Shown: positions 8,411 through 15,924 of the stretch, piece after piece | How positions within the stretch are numbered: the stretch's first letter is position 1 | Layout: every line of letters starts with the position of its first letter | Assembly (NCBI GenBank): GCA_035693825.1 | Contig: DASSGB010000207.1 | Coordinates: 1 to 64,000, forward strand | DNA length: 64,000 nt | Direction: 5' to 3' | From: MGOM01 sp035693825 | Lineage (GTDB): Bacteria; Chloroflexota; Anaerolineae; Anaerolineales; E44-bin32 | Program-made: the position numbers and the translations under genes | Notes under the pieces: generated by a model | The model's input: only the letters and a program-made list of their open reading frames with translations | What the model was told of the DNA's origin: nothing | The model's database searches: none

Positions 8411-9544
8411 ATGCCCGGTCCCGTGAACGAGGCTGCCTCACCGACCATCGTCGTCCTCGAGGGTGATCAAACCGGCCAGGAGTTGCTCATCGAGGCTCTG
8501 CGCGTCCTCGACCCCTCCGTGGTTCGCGTGCCGCTGCGCTTCGAGCATTTCGATCTGAGCCTCGAGAATCGCCGCCGAACAGGCAATGCGGTCATCCTCG
8601 AAGCGGCCGAGGCCGTCCGCCGCACCGGCCTGGGGCTCAAAGCGGCCACGATCACCCCCGCCCCGTCGAATGGAAGCGCGCGAGGCGGAAGCGACCCCGA
8701 CGACGTCGGAAGCCCCAACGCCATCCTGCGCGAAGCCATTGACGGCACGGTCATCTTGCGCACGGGGCGAAGGTTGCCCAACATCCGCCCCGTCGGCGGA
8801 GTCCATGCCCCGATCTCCGTCGTACGCATGGCCGTGGGCGACGCGTACGGGGCGAAGGAGGCCCGGCGGCCGACGCCGGACGGCGACGAGATCGCCGAAC
8901 GGACCGAGCGCATCAGCCGATCGGTCTGCCGGTCGGTGGCGGAGTTTTCCTTCCAGCATGCCGAGCGCACCGGCGCCAAGGTTTTCGGCGGCCCCAAATT
9001 CACCGTGAGTCCGGTGTACGAGGGCATGTTCAAGGAAGAGTTGGATGCTGCAGCCGCCCGGCATCCCACAGTGCCCTACGAACCTCAACTCATCGACGCC
9101 ACCTACGCCCTCTTGCTGCGCTCCTCCGGCGAAGCCATGGTCATCCCGGCCCTCAACCGCGATGGAGATTGCCTGTCGGATCTGGTGTTACAGATGTACG
9201 GCTCCATCGCCGGGTCCGAATCCCTTATCCTGGCCTTCGATGCCGAAGCCCTGCGAGTCGATACGGTGGTGGCCGAAGCGCCGCATGGCACGGCCCCCGC
9301 CCTGCAAGGCAAGAACATCGCCAATCCCATGGCGATGATCCTCGCCGGCGCGGCGCTTCTGACGTACTGGAGGAGGCCTCACGCCGATCGCGCCGCACGC
9401 GCCATCTACGAGTCGGTCTTCGAGTGCGTGTATCAGGGAGTGGCCACGCCCGACCTCGGCGGTCAGACGGGCACGTCGCAGTTCACCGACGAGGTCATCC
9501 GGCGTGTGACCACCAAGCTGGACGTGTGGACGACCCTCGCCTGA
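8411..9544 (+). CDS. Isocitrate/isopropylmalate dehydrogenase family protein
   Basis: A 377-aa member of the NAD(P)-dependent beta-decarboxylating dehydrogenase family. Visible landmarks are LEGDQTG at the N-terminus, RTGRRLPNIRPV for the arginine substrate clamp, NRDGDCLSDLVLQMYGSIAGS, which carries the divalent-metal aspartates, and EAPHGTAPALQGKNIANP, the nucleotide-binding loop. The sequence is diverged: a GGPKFTVSP stretch stands where VHKANV-like sequence is usual, keeping a lysine. Substrate (isocitrate, 3-isopropylmalate, tartrate or homoisocitrate) cannot be assigned. No leu or TCA genes are adjacent. Confidence 0.82.
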   Translation: MPGPVNEAASPTIVVLEGDQTGQELLIEALRVLDPSVVRVPLRFEHFDLSLENRRRTGNAVILEAAEAVRRTGLGLKAATITPAPSNGSARGGSDPDDVGSPNAILREAIDGTVILRTGRRLPNIRPVGGVHAPISVVRMAVGDAYGAKEARRPTPDGDEIAERTERISRSVCRSVAEFSFQHAERTGAKVFGGPKFTVSPVYEGMFKEELDAAAARHPTVPYEPQLIDATYALLLRSSGEAMVIPALNRDGDCLSDLVLQMYGSIAGSESLILAFDAEALRVDTVVAEAPHGTAPALQGKNIANPMAMILAGAALLTYWRRPHADRAARAIYESVFECVYQGVATPDLGGQTGTSQFTDEVIRRVTTKLDVWTTLA

Positions 9545-9555
9545 CGCCGTGCGTC

Positions 9556-10458
9556 GTGCGCAACCGGAGCGGCCGCTGGCAGGCGGCGGTTCTGGCCGCG
9601 ATCCTCAGCGCCTGCGCGGCTCCGCCCGCAAGCCCAACGCCGACGAGCGTTGCCCTGCCGACGCTTCCCCCGCCGCCTACCGCCACCATCCCTGCAGGAT
9701 CGGAGTGGCTGCCGCTGGTCGATCTCACCCCATCGCTCATTCTCGAACCTCCGGAGTTCGTTCCCAGCGCCACCCCGACGCTGCTCTCGCTGCCCCTGCC
9801 CCCGGAGAAACTGATCCTCGAGGCTCCCGGGCCCGGTTCGCAATCCGGCACGCCGGTGCGTGTCGTCGGCTATGCCGGGCCCGCGGCTCGCGATCTTGTG
9901 ACTCTGCGACTGTTGGGCGAGGACGGCCGGGAGCTGTCGCTTGTGCGAACCTACCTCCTGGTGCCCTCCGGGCGCGCCGGCCGCTTCGTGGCCGACCTGA
10001 GCTTCCAGATTCCCACCGTCGCCGAGGCGGCGATCGTCGAGGCCAGCTACCAGAACCCGTTCACCGGCCGATTGGACCATCTCGCGACGCGGCGACTCAT
10101 CCTGCTGACCACCGGCCGGCCGCTCCTTCGATCCGGCATGGTCGGCGCAGAGAAGCTGTCGATCTTCACTCCGCGAGAGGACCAGGTGATCGAGGGCGGC
10201 TCGGTCCATATTCGCGGCGCGGCGTGGCTGGACGAGGATGTGCCTCTCCTGGTCGAGCTCATCGACCGGCAGGGGAATCTTCTTTCTTATACCGAGACGA
10301 TGCCTGCAGCTCCCAAGCCGGGGGAACTGGGCACGTTCGAGGTCACGCTGCCCTACACCGTCCCGTATCCACAGTACGGCTGGGTGGCGGTCTCGGAGCG
10401 CGGTCTCGATCCCCCCACGCTCCTGCACTACACCAGCCTCAGGGTGTACCTCAAGTAA
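9556..10458 (+). CDS. Secreted lipoprotein with two Gmad2-like immunoglobulin-type domains
   Basis: I place the start at the GTG at 9556. This gives a short lipoprotein signal ending in LSAC with C20 as the lipidated residue, followed by a Pro/Thr-rich linker (residues 21-75). The mature part holds two similar beta-sandwich repeats. The second, from about residue 195, reads like Gmad2 (IFTPREDQVIEGGSVHIRG with a later LPYTVPYPQYGWV). Gmad2 modules occur in spore-germination and cell-envelope proteins, and here an extracytoplasmic adhesive or structural role is inferred. The open frame extends upstream to 9169, but that part overlaps the dehydrogenase gene. Confidence 0.75.
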   Translation: MRNRSGRWQAAVLAAILSACAAPPASPTPTSVALPTLPPPPTATIPAGSEWLPLVDLTPSLILEPPEFVPSATPTLLSLPLPPEKLILEAPGPGSQSGTPVRVVGYAGPAARDLVTLRLLGEDGRELSLVRTYLLVPSGRAGRFVADLSFQIPTVAEAAIVEASYQNPFTGRLDHLATRRLILLTTGRPLLRSGMVGAEKLSIFTPREDQVIEGGSVHIRGAAWLDEDVPLLVELIDRQGNLLSYTETMPAAPKPGELGTFEVTLPYTVPYPQYGWVAVSERGLDPPTLLHYTSLRVYLK

Positions 10459-10462
10459 CGGG

Positions 10463-10551
10463 TGCTGAGTCTTCAGCGTTCAGCGCTCAGCTTTCCGCTT
10501 CCGGACACCGAGATGAATTCTGACCACCGACCACTGACAACTGACCACTGA
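10463..10551. repeat. R3 composite repeat, inverted relative to the 5.3-kb copy
   Basis: TCTTCAGCGTTCAGCGCTCAG, then GAATTC, then CTGACCACCGACCACTGA-type units. This is the reverse complement layout of the element at 5294-5410. It runs directly into the TATAAT box of the next gene. Confidence 0.7.
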
Positions 10552-10557
10552 TATAAT
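10552..10557 (+). promoter_or_regulatory. Candidate -10 box TATAAT at repeat edge
   Basis: A perfect TATAAT is immediately adjacent to the end of the R3 repeat and 20 bp before the ATG at 10578. There is no -35 consensus at the usual distance. Confidence 0.5.
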
Positions 10558-10577
10558 GCCCGGCCGGTCATAGCCCG

Positions 10578-12446
10578 ATGAACCTGTCTCGTTCGCTCCT
10601 CCGCCCATCGATCGAGCCGTCGACATTGGTCGTGCGTCTTCTCAGCGCGTCCCTTGCCGCCGGTCTCGCGTTCGTTCTGGCGTTTTTCAGCTTCCTGGTG
10701 CTGACGCGACTGGCCTACGGCGGTCGCGCGCTGCCCGGCGTGCGCGTGGGCCACGTCGATGTCAGTGGACAGACCGAACCCGAGATCGCCACGACGCTCG
10801 GTGAGAAGATGACCTACCCGCAATCCGGAAGGCTCGTGCTGCGCGACGCCGATCATGTGTGGACGGCCGCGCCAGCCGAGCTGGGCGTGGTTCTGGATGT
10901 CCCCACCATGACCGCGCAGGCGCTGGCCGTCGGCCGGCGCGGCAGTCTCATGGAGCGACTGGGCGATCAGATGCAGGCCTGGTTCCGCGGGCGGGCCCTG
11001 TCCCCCATCGTGTTGATCGATGGGCGCGTGGCCTCGGCCTACTTCGCCCGCCTGTCGGCCGAGATCGATCGCCCGGTGGTCGAGGCCAGCCTGTCCGTCG
11101 ACGGCCTCGAGGTCGAGGTCCAGCCGGGTCAGATCGGCCGGCATCTCGATACCACGGCCAGCCTGGCTTCGGTGGCTTCCGCCGCGGCCTCCCTGCGTGA
11201 CGCGTCGATCGACCTGGCCGTGGTCGAGTCGTCGCCGCAGGTGCTGGATGTCAGCCAGCAGGCGGCCCAGGCCAGAGCCATTCTCAGCGCGCCGCTGACC
11301 CTGACGGCCGAGGGCGCCGGCCCATGGACCTTCGAGCCTCGCGAGCTGGCGCAAATGATGCGCTTCAATCGGGTCAATGACGAAAGCGGCTCGCGCTACG
11401 TTGTCGGACTCGACCCGGTCGTCCTGACCGAGTTTCTGACCGGCCTGGCTCCCGATCTGGAACGCAAGCCCGAGAACGCACGCTTCATCTTCAACGATGA
11501 CACGCGTCAGCTCGATCTGCTGCAGTCGGCGGTCATCGGCCGCAGCCTCGACATTCCCGCCGCGGTGGAGGCCGTCAACGAGGGCCTGGCGCGCGGCACG
11601 CATGACATCCCGCTGGTGTTCGTCACCACCGATCCCGCCGTGGGGGACACGGCGACCGCCGAACAGTTGGGCATCACCGAAAACATCCTGGTGGCTTCCT
11701 ACGGCACGCAAGGCGCCACCAGCTACTTCGCCGGCTCGAGCCCGGAGCGCGTTCAGAACATCAAGACCGCTTCCGCCGTCTTCCACGGCCTGCTCATCGC
11801 CCCCGGCCAGACTTTCTCCATGGGAGACTACCTCGGCGACATCAGCCTCGACACGGGTTACGCCGAGGCGCTCATCATTCTGGGCAACCGCACCATCAAG
11901 GGCGTCGGCGGCGGGGTGTGCCAGGTCAGCACGACTCTCTTCCGGGCCGCGTTCTACGCAGGATTCCCGATCGTCGAGCGCCATCCGCATGCCTATCGCG
12001 TCGGCTACTACGAGCAGGGGACCGGATCGCCGGGCCCCGGCCTCGACGCGACCGTCTTCCTGCCGCTGGTCGACTTCAAGTTCACCAACGACACGCCTTA
12101 CTGGCTGCTGATGGAAACGTACATCTACGGCAACCAGCTGCTGTGGAAGTTCTATTCCACCTCCGACGGCCGCACCGTCGAATGGAGCAAGGACACCTCC
12201 AACAAGGTCGACGCGCCCGAGGCGATCTATCGCGAGAATGAGGATCTGCCCGAAGGCAAGATCGAACAGGTCGACTGGGAGGCCGACGGCCTGGACGTGG
12301 TCGTCTACCGGACGGTGACCCGCAACGGCGAGGTTCTGTACGAGGACCGCATCAAGACCCACTACCTCCCCTGGCGGGCGATCTACGAATTCGGCCCCGG
12401 CACGGATCTGCCCGACGATGCCAACGTCGAGGATAAAGACGACTGA
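10578..12446 (+). CDS. VanW family protein with peptidoglycan-binding domains
   Basis: This 622-aa envelope protein has an N-terminal membrane anchor (about residues 25-48, LAAGLAFVLAFFSFLVLTRLA). One or two YkuD-associated/PG_binding_4-type regions follow in residues 50-330, and a VanW domain covers about 360-530. The VanW core is clear: GDYLGDISLDTGY, GVGGGVCQVSTTLF and VERHPHAYRVGYY. VanW proteins are widespread in Gram-positive and monoderm lineages; the biochemical role is unsettled but is linked to the cell wall and glycopeptide resistance. No vanHAX-type genes are present here, so I infer general wall function. Confidence 0.9.
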   Translation: MNLSRSLLRPSIEPSTLVVRLLSASLAAGLAFVLAFFSFLVLTRLAYGGRALPGVRVGHVDVSGQTEPEIATTLGEKMTYPQSGRLVLRDADHVWTAAPAELGVVLDVPTMTAQALAVGRRGSLMERLGDQMQAWFRGRALSPIVLIDGRVASAYFARLSAEIDRPVVEASLSVDGLEVEVQPGQIGRHLDTTASLASVASAAASLRDASIDLAVVESSPQVLDVSQQAAQARAILSAPLTLTAEGAGPWTFEPRELAQMMRFNRVNDESGSRYVVGLDPVVLTEFLTGLAPDLERKPENARFIFNDDTRQLDLLQSAVIGRSLDIPAAVEAVNEGLARGTHDIPLVFVTTDPAVGDTATAEQLGITENILVASYGTQGATSYFAGSSPERVQNIKTASAVFHGLLIAPGQTFSMGDYLGDISLDTGYAEALIILGNRTIKGVGGGVCQVSTTLFRAAFYAGFPIVERHPHAYRVGYYEQGTGSPGPGLDATVFLPLVDFKFTNDTPYWLLMETYIYGNQLLWKFYSTSDGRTVEWSKDTSNKVDAPEAIYRENEDLPEGKIEQVDWEADGLDVVVYRTVTRNGEVLYEDRIKTHYLPWRAIYEFGPGTDLPDDANVEDKDD

Positions 12447-12503
12447 CGCCCGGATGCCCGGCGCGACCCTCGATGATAGAATGAGCCACCGCGGAGCGCC
12501 GCC

Positions 12504-12728
12504 ATGATCAGCCCCGACCTGCTCGAAATCCTGCGCTGTCCGCATTGCGTGCGCGACAAAGACGGCCTGCTGGTCCTGGTCAGGGAAAGCTGGCTGGTCT
12601 GTCAGGAACCGGATTGTCGTCGCAAGTACCCCATCCGCGACGACATCCCGGTGATGTTGATCGACGAGGGGACCAAGTGGATCAACGTCGCCGAGGCGAA
12701 TCTACCGATCCCACCGCCGGGAGATTGA
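12504..12728 (+). CDS. Trm112-like zinc-ribbon protein
   Basis: A 74-aa protein of the Trm112/YcaR family. It has the typical start LLEILRCPHC, a second cysteine pair region around CQEPDCRRKYP, and IRDDIPVML in the C-terminal half. Bacterial members are small and often sit beside methyltransferase, lipid-A or glycan genes; in eukaryotes and archaea Trm112 activates methyltransferases. A TAGAAT -10-like box lies at 12477-12482. The HEAT-repeat protein starts 7 bp downstream. Confidence 0.85.
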   Translation: MISPDLLEILRCPHCVRDKDGLLVLVRESWLVCQEPDCRRKYPIRDDIPVMLIDEGTKWINVAEANLPIPPPGD

Positions 12729-12735
12729 CCTGCAC

Positions 12736-13311
12736 GTGACCGATCTGGCCGGCACGATCCGGCAGCTTCTTGGTGGGGATGAAGCCCGGGCCGAGGCCGC
12801 CGCCAGCCTCCTGCCACCCTTCGGTCCCCCAGCCCTGCAGAAGCTCCTCGAACTCACCGGCGCCTCCGAGGCGGACACGCGTTGGTGGGCGGCGCGCGCC
12901 CTGGCCGGTTTTGCCGAAGCGGCCACGCGGGAAGCCCTGCTTCGACTCTTGAAGGACGACGACAGCGCCGTGCGCCAGTGCGCCGCGCTTGGATTGCGCC
13001 TCCATCCTTCGAGCGATTCATTGCCGGCGCTCCTCCAGGCCATGGCCGACGATGACCCCCTGGTCGCTCGCCTCGCGGCTGACGCCGTGACCGCCTGCGG
13101 GCCTGAGGCCGTGCCGCATCTCGAGAGTGCCCTCCGCTCGGAGCACCCTCGGGTCCGGATCGAAGCCGCGCGGGCCCTGGCCGAGCTGCGCCATCCCAGC
13201 GCGATCCCCGCCTTGTATTTCGCGCTGCGCGACCCCACGCCTCTGGTCGAGCATTGGGCCACGCGCGGGCTCGAGGTCCTGGGGCAGGGAATGGTGTACT
13301 TCAAGCCATAG
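12736..13311 (+). CDS. HEAT-repeat (PBS lyase-like) protein
   Basis: A 191-aa protein starting with GTG, only 7 bp after the Trm112-like gene. It is built from about five helical repeats of roughly 31 residues with the recurring pattern A-L-x-x-D-x-x-x-V-R-x-x-A-A-x-A-L. Examples are LKDDDSAVRQCAALGLR and LRSEHPRVRIEAARALAEL. HEAT repeats are protein-interaction scaffolds, sometimes in phycobilin lyases. No catalytic residues stand out. Co-transcription suggests it works with the zinc-ribbon protein, which is an inference. Confidence 0.82.
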   Translation: MTDLAGTIRQLLGGDEARAEAAASLLPPFGPPALQKLLELTGASEADTRWWAARALAGFAEAATREALLRLLKDDDSAVRQCAALGLRLHPSSDSLPALLQAMADDDPLVARLAADAVTACGPEAVPHLESALRSEHPRVRIEAARALAELRHPSAIPALYFALRDPTPLVEHWATRGLEVLGQGMVYFKP

Positions 13312-13318
13312 AAACCGA

Positions 13319-13347
13319 AAACCCGGCTTGCCCGGCAAACCGGGTTT
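13319..13347. terminator. R1 hairpin between convergent genes
   Basis: Arms AAACCCGG (13319-13326) and CCGGGTTT (13340-13347), extended inward with one mismatch. It begins 7 bp after the HEAT-repeat gene stop and lies in the 63-bp convergent gap with the DUF456 gene, where a bidirectional terminator is expected. This is one of seven related hairpins in the window. Confidence 0.7.
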
Positions 13348-13374
13348 CGCATCTCCGCACCTCAGACCGTCTGA

Positions 13375-13863
13375 TTACCCCGCCAGGACCCATCCCACCC
13401 AGGCCGCTGCCATCAGCAACGCCAGGCCCAGTTTCACGCCCATCGAGGCCCCGCAGCCCAGGGCCATGCCGACCGCCCCGCGCAGGGCCTGCCGGGCATC
13501 GCGCAGCCGGAGATACTCCGCCAGGAAGGTGCCGGCCAACAAGCCGATGACCGCGCCGACGACAGAGAAGAACACGAATCCGATCAGCCCCAGCACGAGC
13601 CCGCCGAGAATCGCCCAACCGGAGGCGCCGCCCAGGCGCGCACCGGCCGAGCTCACCCAGACCTCGGCCACCAGGCCCGCCAGAGCCGCCAGCGTCATCA
13701 AACCGAACAGCCACGGCCCCCAGGTTCCCCAACCCACGACGACGCCGTAGATCAAACCTGCAACCCACATCATCACCAAATCGGGAAGCGCCGGAACCAC
13801 GGCGCCCACCACCCCGAGCAGCATCACCAAGGCGATGACAATCGTGACCGCGTCCGCGTTCAC
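13375..13863 (-). CDS. DUF456 family membrane protein
   Basis: A 162-aa integral membrane protein with about five helices and glycine-rich segments (GGLVLGLIGFVFFSVVGAVIGLLAG), matching the DUF456 pattern. I choose the GTG at 13863 because GTGA overlaps the serS stop by 4 bp, the usual translational coupling. An ATG at 13902 would lie inside serS. The function of DUF456 is unknown, and its glycine-rich helices resemble glycine-zipper motifs. Confidence 0.8.
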   Translation of the reverse strand: MNADAVTIVIALVMLLGVVGAVVPALPDLVMMWVAGLIYGVVVGWGTWGPWLFGLMTLAALAGLVAEVWVSSAGARLGGASGWAILGGLVLGLIGFVFFSVVGAVIGLLAGTFLAEYLRLRDARQALRGAVGMALGCGASMGVKLGLALLMAAAWVGWVLAG

Positions 13864-15137
13864 GTCGTCTCCGGTTCGATCAGCTCGAGCCCGCCCATCC
13901 ACGGCCGAAGCACTTCGGGAATGTGCACGGTTCCATCGGCCTGCTGGAAATTCTCCAGCACGGCGATCATCGTGCGGGGCAATCCCAGGCCCGAGCCGTT
14001 GAGGGTGTGCAGCGGGCGCGGCTTACCGCCGTCGGCGGGCCGATAGCGAGCGTTCGCCCGGCGCGCCTGGAAATCGCCGCAGTTGGACACCGATGAGACC
14101 TCCAGCCATTCCTCGATCCCTGGCGCCCAGACCTCGACGTCGAAAGTCTTGCGCGCCGTGAAGCCCAGGTCGCCGGTGCACAGCAGCCGTACTCGATGCG
14201 TCAGCCCAAGGTCGACGCACGTAGCCTCGGCATCCGCCAGCATGCGCTCAAGCTCTCGGTCCGATTCTTCGGGCAGGCAGAAGGCATACATTTCCACTTT
14301 GTCGAACTGATGCCCGCGTTTGATGCCCCGCACGTCGCGCCCGGCCGACATCTTTTCACGGCGGAAGCAGGGCGTGTAGGCGGTGTAACGCCGCGGCAGC
14401 GAGTCGGCGTCGAGGATCTCGTCCATGTGCAGCCCGGTCAGGGGCACCTCGGCGGTGGGCACGAGCCACAGGTCTTCCTCGTGGTCCCGGTATAGATTGT
14501 CGGCAAACTTCGGCAGCTGACCGGCGGCGAACAGAGTCTCACCACGCACCAGGAACGGCGGGTAATACTCGGTGTAGCCCTGTCGCCGGTGAAGGTCGAG
14601 CATCCAGGCGATCAGGGCGCGCTGCAAACGCGCCCCGGCTCCGCGCAGCACGTAGAAGCGCGAGCCGGTGATCTTCACCCCGCGCTCGAAGTCCAGGATC
14701 CCAAGGCCCGGCCCCAGATCCCAATGCGGGCGCGCGGCAAAGGGCAGGTGCCGAGGCTCAGCCGCCGTGCGGACGACAACATTGGCGCTTTCGTCGGGGC
14801 CGTCGGGAACATCCTCGGCCGGGAGGTTGGGAAGGCCCGCCAGCAGTTCGTGCAAGCTTTGATCGACCTGGCGCACTTCGCCGTCGAGGCCGTCGATGCG
14901 GTCGCCGATCAGGCGCATCTCGTCGATGCGCGCCTGGCGAGCCGCGGCGTCCTTCATGGCCCCGATCTCTTTGGAGACGCGGTTGCGCTCGGCCTTGAGC
15001 GATTCCACCTCGCTCAGCAGGCGGCGCCGCCGGCCGTCGAGGTCGAGCGCCTCGTCCAGCGGAGGTTCGAAGCCGCGCCGCCGGAGTCCGGCGCGCACGA
15101 TCTCCGGGTGATCACGGACGTACTGAATGTCGAGCAT
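13860..15137 (-). CDS. serS: Seryl-tRNA synthetase
   Basis: A class II aminoacyl-tRNA synthetase of 425 aa that charges tRNA-Ser with serine. The N-terminal tRNA-binding coiled coil starts MLDIQYVRDHPE and runs to about residue 105. Motif 2 reads FRREKMSAGRDVRGIKRGHQF, and motif 3 is NGSGLGLPRTMIAVLEN. TAEVPLTG is the serine-specific TxE loop. The start at 15137 follows GGGGAGGG and gives the canonical N-terminus; upstream in-frame ATGs at 15164 and 15227 fall in a repeat-rich leader. Confidence 0.97.
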   Translation of the reverse strand: MLDIQYVRDHPEIVRAGLRRRGFEPPLDEALDLDGRRRRLLSEVESLKAERNRVSKEIGAMKDAAARQARIDEMRLIGDRIDGLDGEVRQVDQSLHELLAGLPNLPAEDVPDGPDESANVVVRTAAEPRHLPFAARPHWDLGPGLGILDFERGVKITGSRFYVLRGAGARLQRALIAWMLDLHRRQGYTEYYPPFLVRGETLFAAGQLPKFADNLYRDHEEDLWLVPTAEVPLTGLHMDEILDADSLPRRYTAYTPCFRREKMSAGRDVRGIKRGHQFDKVEMYAFCLPEESDRELERMLADAEATCVDLGLTHRVRLLCTGDLGFTARKTFDVEVWAPGIEEWLEVSSVSNCGDFQARRANARYRPADGGKPRPLHTLNGSGLGLPRTMIAVLENFQQADGTVHIPEVLRPWMGGLELIEPETT

Positions 15138-15172
15138 CGGCCCTCCCCGACGGCGAGCCCCCATGATAGCAG

Positions 15173-15335
15173 TGGACAGTGGACAGTAGTGGGTGGTCAG
15201 CTGGAATGCGTACGGACCACCGGCCACTCACCCTGCGCTTCGTCTTGCGGAAGTAAGGTAAGCGCAGGGGTCACCCCTGCGCTTCGTCTTGCGGAAGCAA
15301 GGTAAGCGCAGGGGTCACCACTGACCACTGATCTA
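15173..15335. repeat. R3 repeats flanking two tandem R4 hairpin units
   Basis: AGTGGACAGTGGACAGTAG (15173-15191) is followed by two tandem copies of a 43/44-bp unit at about 15230-15272 and 15273-15316. The units begin ACCCTGCGCTTCGTC or ACCCCTGCGCTTCGTC and end AAGGTAAGCGCAGGGGTC, so each unit is itself a hairpin. The array closes with ACCACTGACCACTGATC, an inverted R3 end. It fills most of the 195-bp gap between serS and marR, which carries no other visible feature. Confidence 0.8.
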
Positions 15336-15794
15336 GCCCCGGCTGGCCTCTGTTTCCTTCAGCCCATCGAGAAGCTGTTGGAGCAGACGCAGCAAGGCCA
15401 GCTGGTCGGACCGATTCATTCCGCGCAGCGCCCTTCGCCAGCGAAGATCGAGTCGCCGCGGCACCGCTCGCAGCAGGGCCCGGCCGCGAAGCGTCAAACG
15501 CACCGCCACCCGCCGACGATCGCTCGACGAGCGGCGCCGGGCGACCCAGCCGCGCCGCACGAGCAGGTCGACGATGGCCGTCATCGTGGCCGGGTCCTGC
15601 AGGCTGGCCTGCGCCAGCTCGGCCATCCCCACCTCGCGCCGGGCCGTCGCCAGGTAGACCAGCGGCACGTATTGGGCCACCGTCAGTCGGAACGGGTCCA
15701 GATCCTCGGCCAACTCCCGCCGCACCCGCCACCATAGGTGGAGCGCCAGAGGCAGAAGGGAGCGCGCTTCCAGCGAAGTTTCGGTTCGTGCCAT
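15333..15794 (-). CDS. MarR-family transcriptional regulator
   Basis: A 153-aa winged-helix regulator. The recognition region reads LAQASLQDPATMTAIVDLLVRRGWV, followed by an arginine-rich wing (RRRSSSDRRRVAVRLTLRGRALL), the classic MarR order. It is transcribed divergently from the serine-palmitoyltransferase-like gene with 130 bp between them, so it probably controls that operon and itself in response to a small lipophilic or phenolic ligand. Ligand and operator are unproven. Confidence 0.88.
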   Translation of the reverse strand: MARTETSLEARSLLPLALHLWWRVRRELAEDLDPFRLTVAQYVPLVYLATARREVGMAELAQASLQDPATMTAIVDLLVRRGWVARRRSSSDRRRVAVRLTLRGRALLRAVPRRLDLRWRRALRGMNRSDQLALLRLLQQLLDGLKETEASRG

Positions 15795-15817
15795 AGATTA
15801 TTTGTATCACGAAACGA

Positions 15818-15850
15818 AATTGCCTATCGACAGACAGCCGAACAGCAATT
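15818..15850. promoter_or_regulatory. Candidate MarR operator half-sites AATTGC / GCAATT
   Basis: An inverted pair, AATTGC (15818-15823) and GCAATT (15845-15850), is spaced two to three helical turns apart in the divergent gap. The right arm overlaps the -35 box of the downstream promoter, so a bound regulator could repress it. Confidence 0.35.
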
Positions 15851-15878
15851 GACAAACCTCCGGGGCGCGCCGTATGCT
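15849..15878 (+). promoter_or_regulatory. Strong sigma-70-type promoter of the Spt-like gene
   Basis: Perfect -35 TTGACA (15849-15854), 18-bp spacer and -10 TATGCT (15873-15878). The predicted start site is near 15885, about 40 bp before the ATG at 15925. It is the clearest two-box promoter I see in the window. Confidence 0.65.
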
Positions 15879-15924
15879 TGACACACAGTTTCCGAGTCTC
15901 CGTTCCTCCTGGATGTAAGCGACC

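Noticed and set aside
10473..12545. Long open minus-strand frame of about 690 codons opposite the VanW gene
   Set aside because: It covers the repeat region and the VanW gene in antisense, has no recognisable motif and has a composition typical of a GC-rich shadow frame. VanW motifs on the plus strand are clear.
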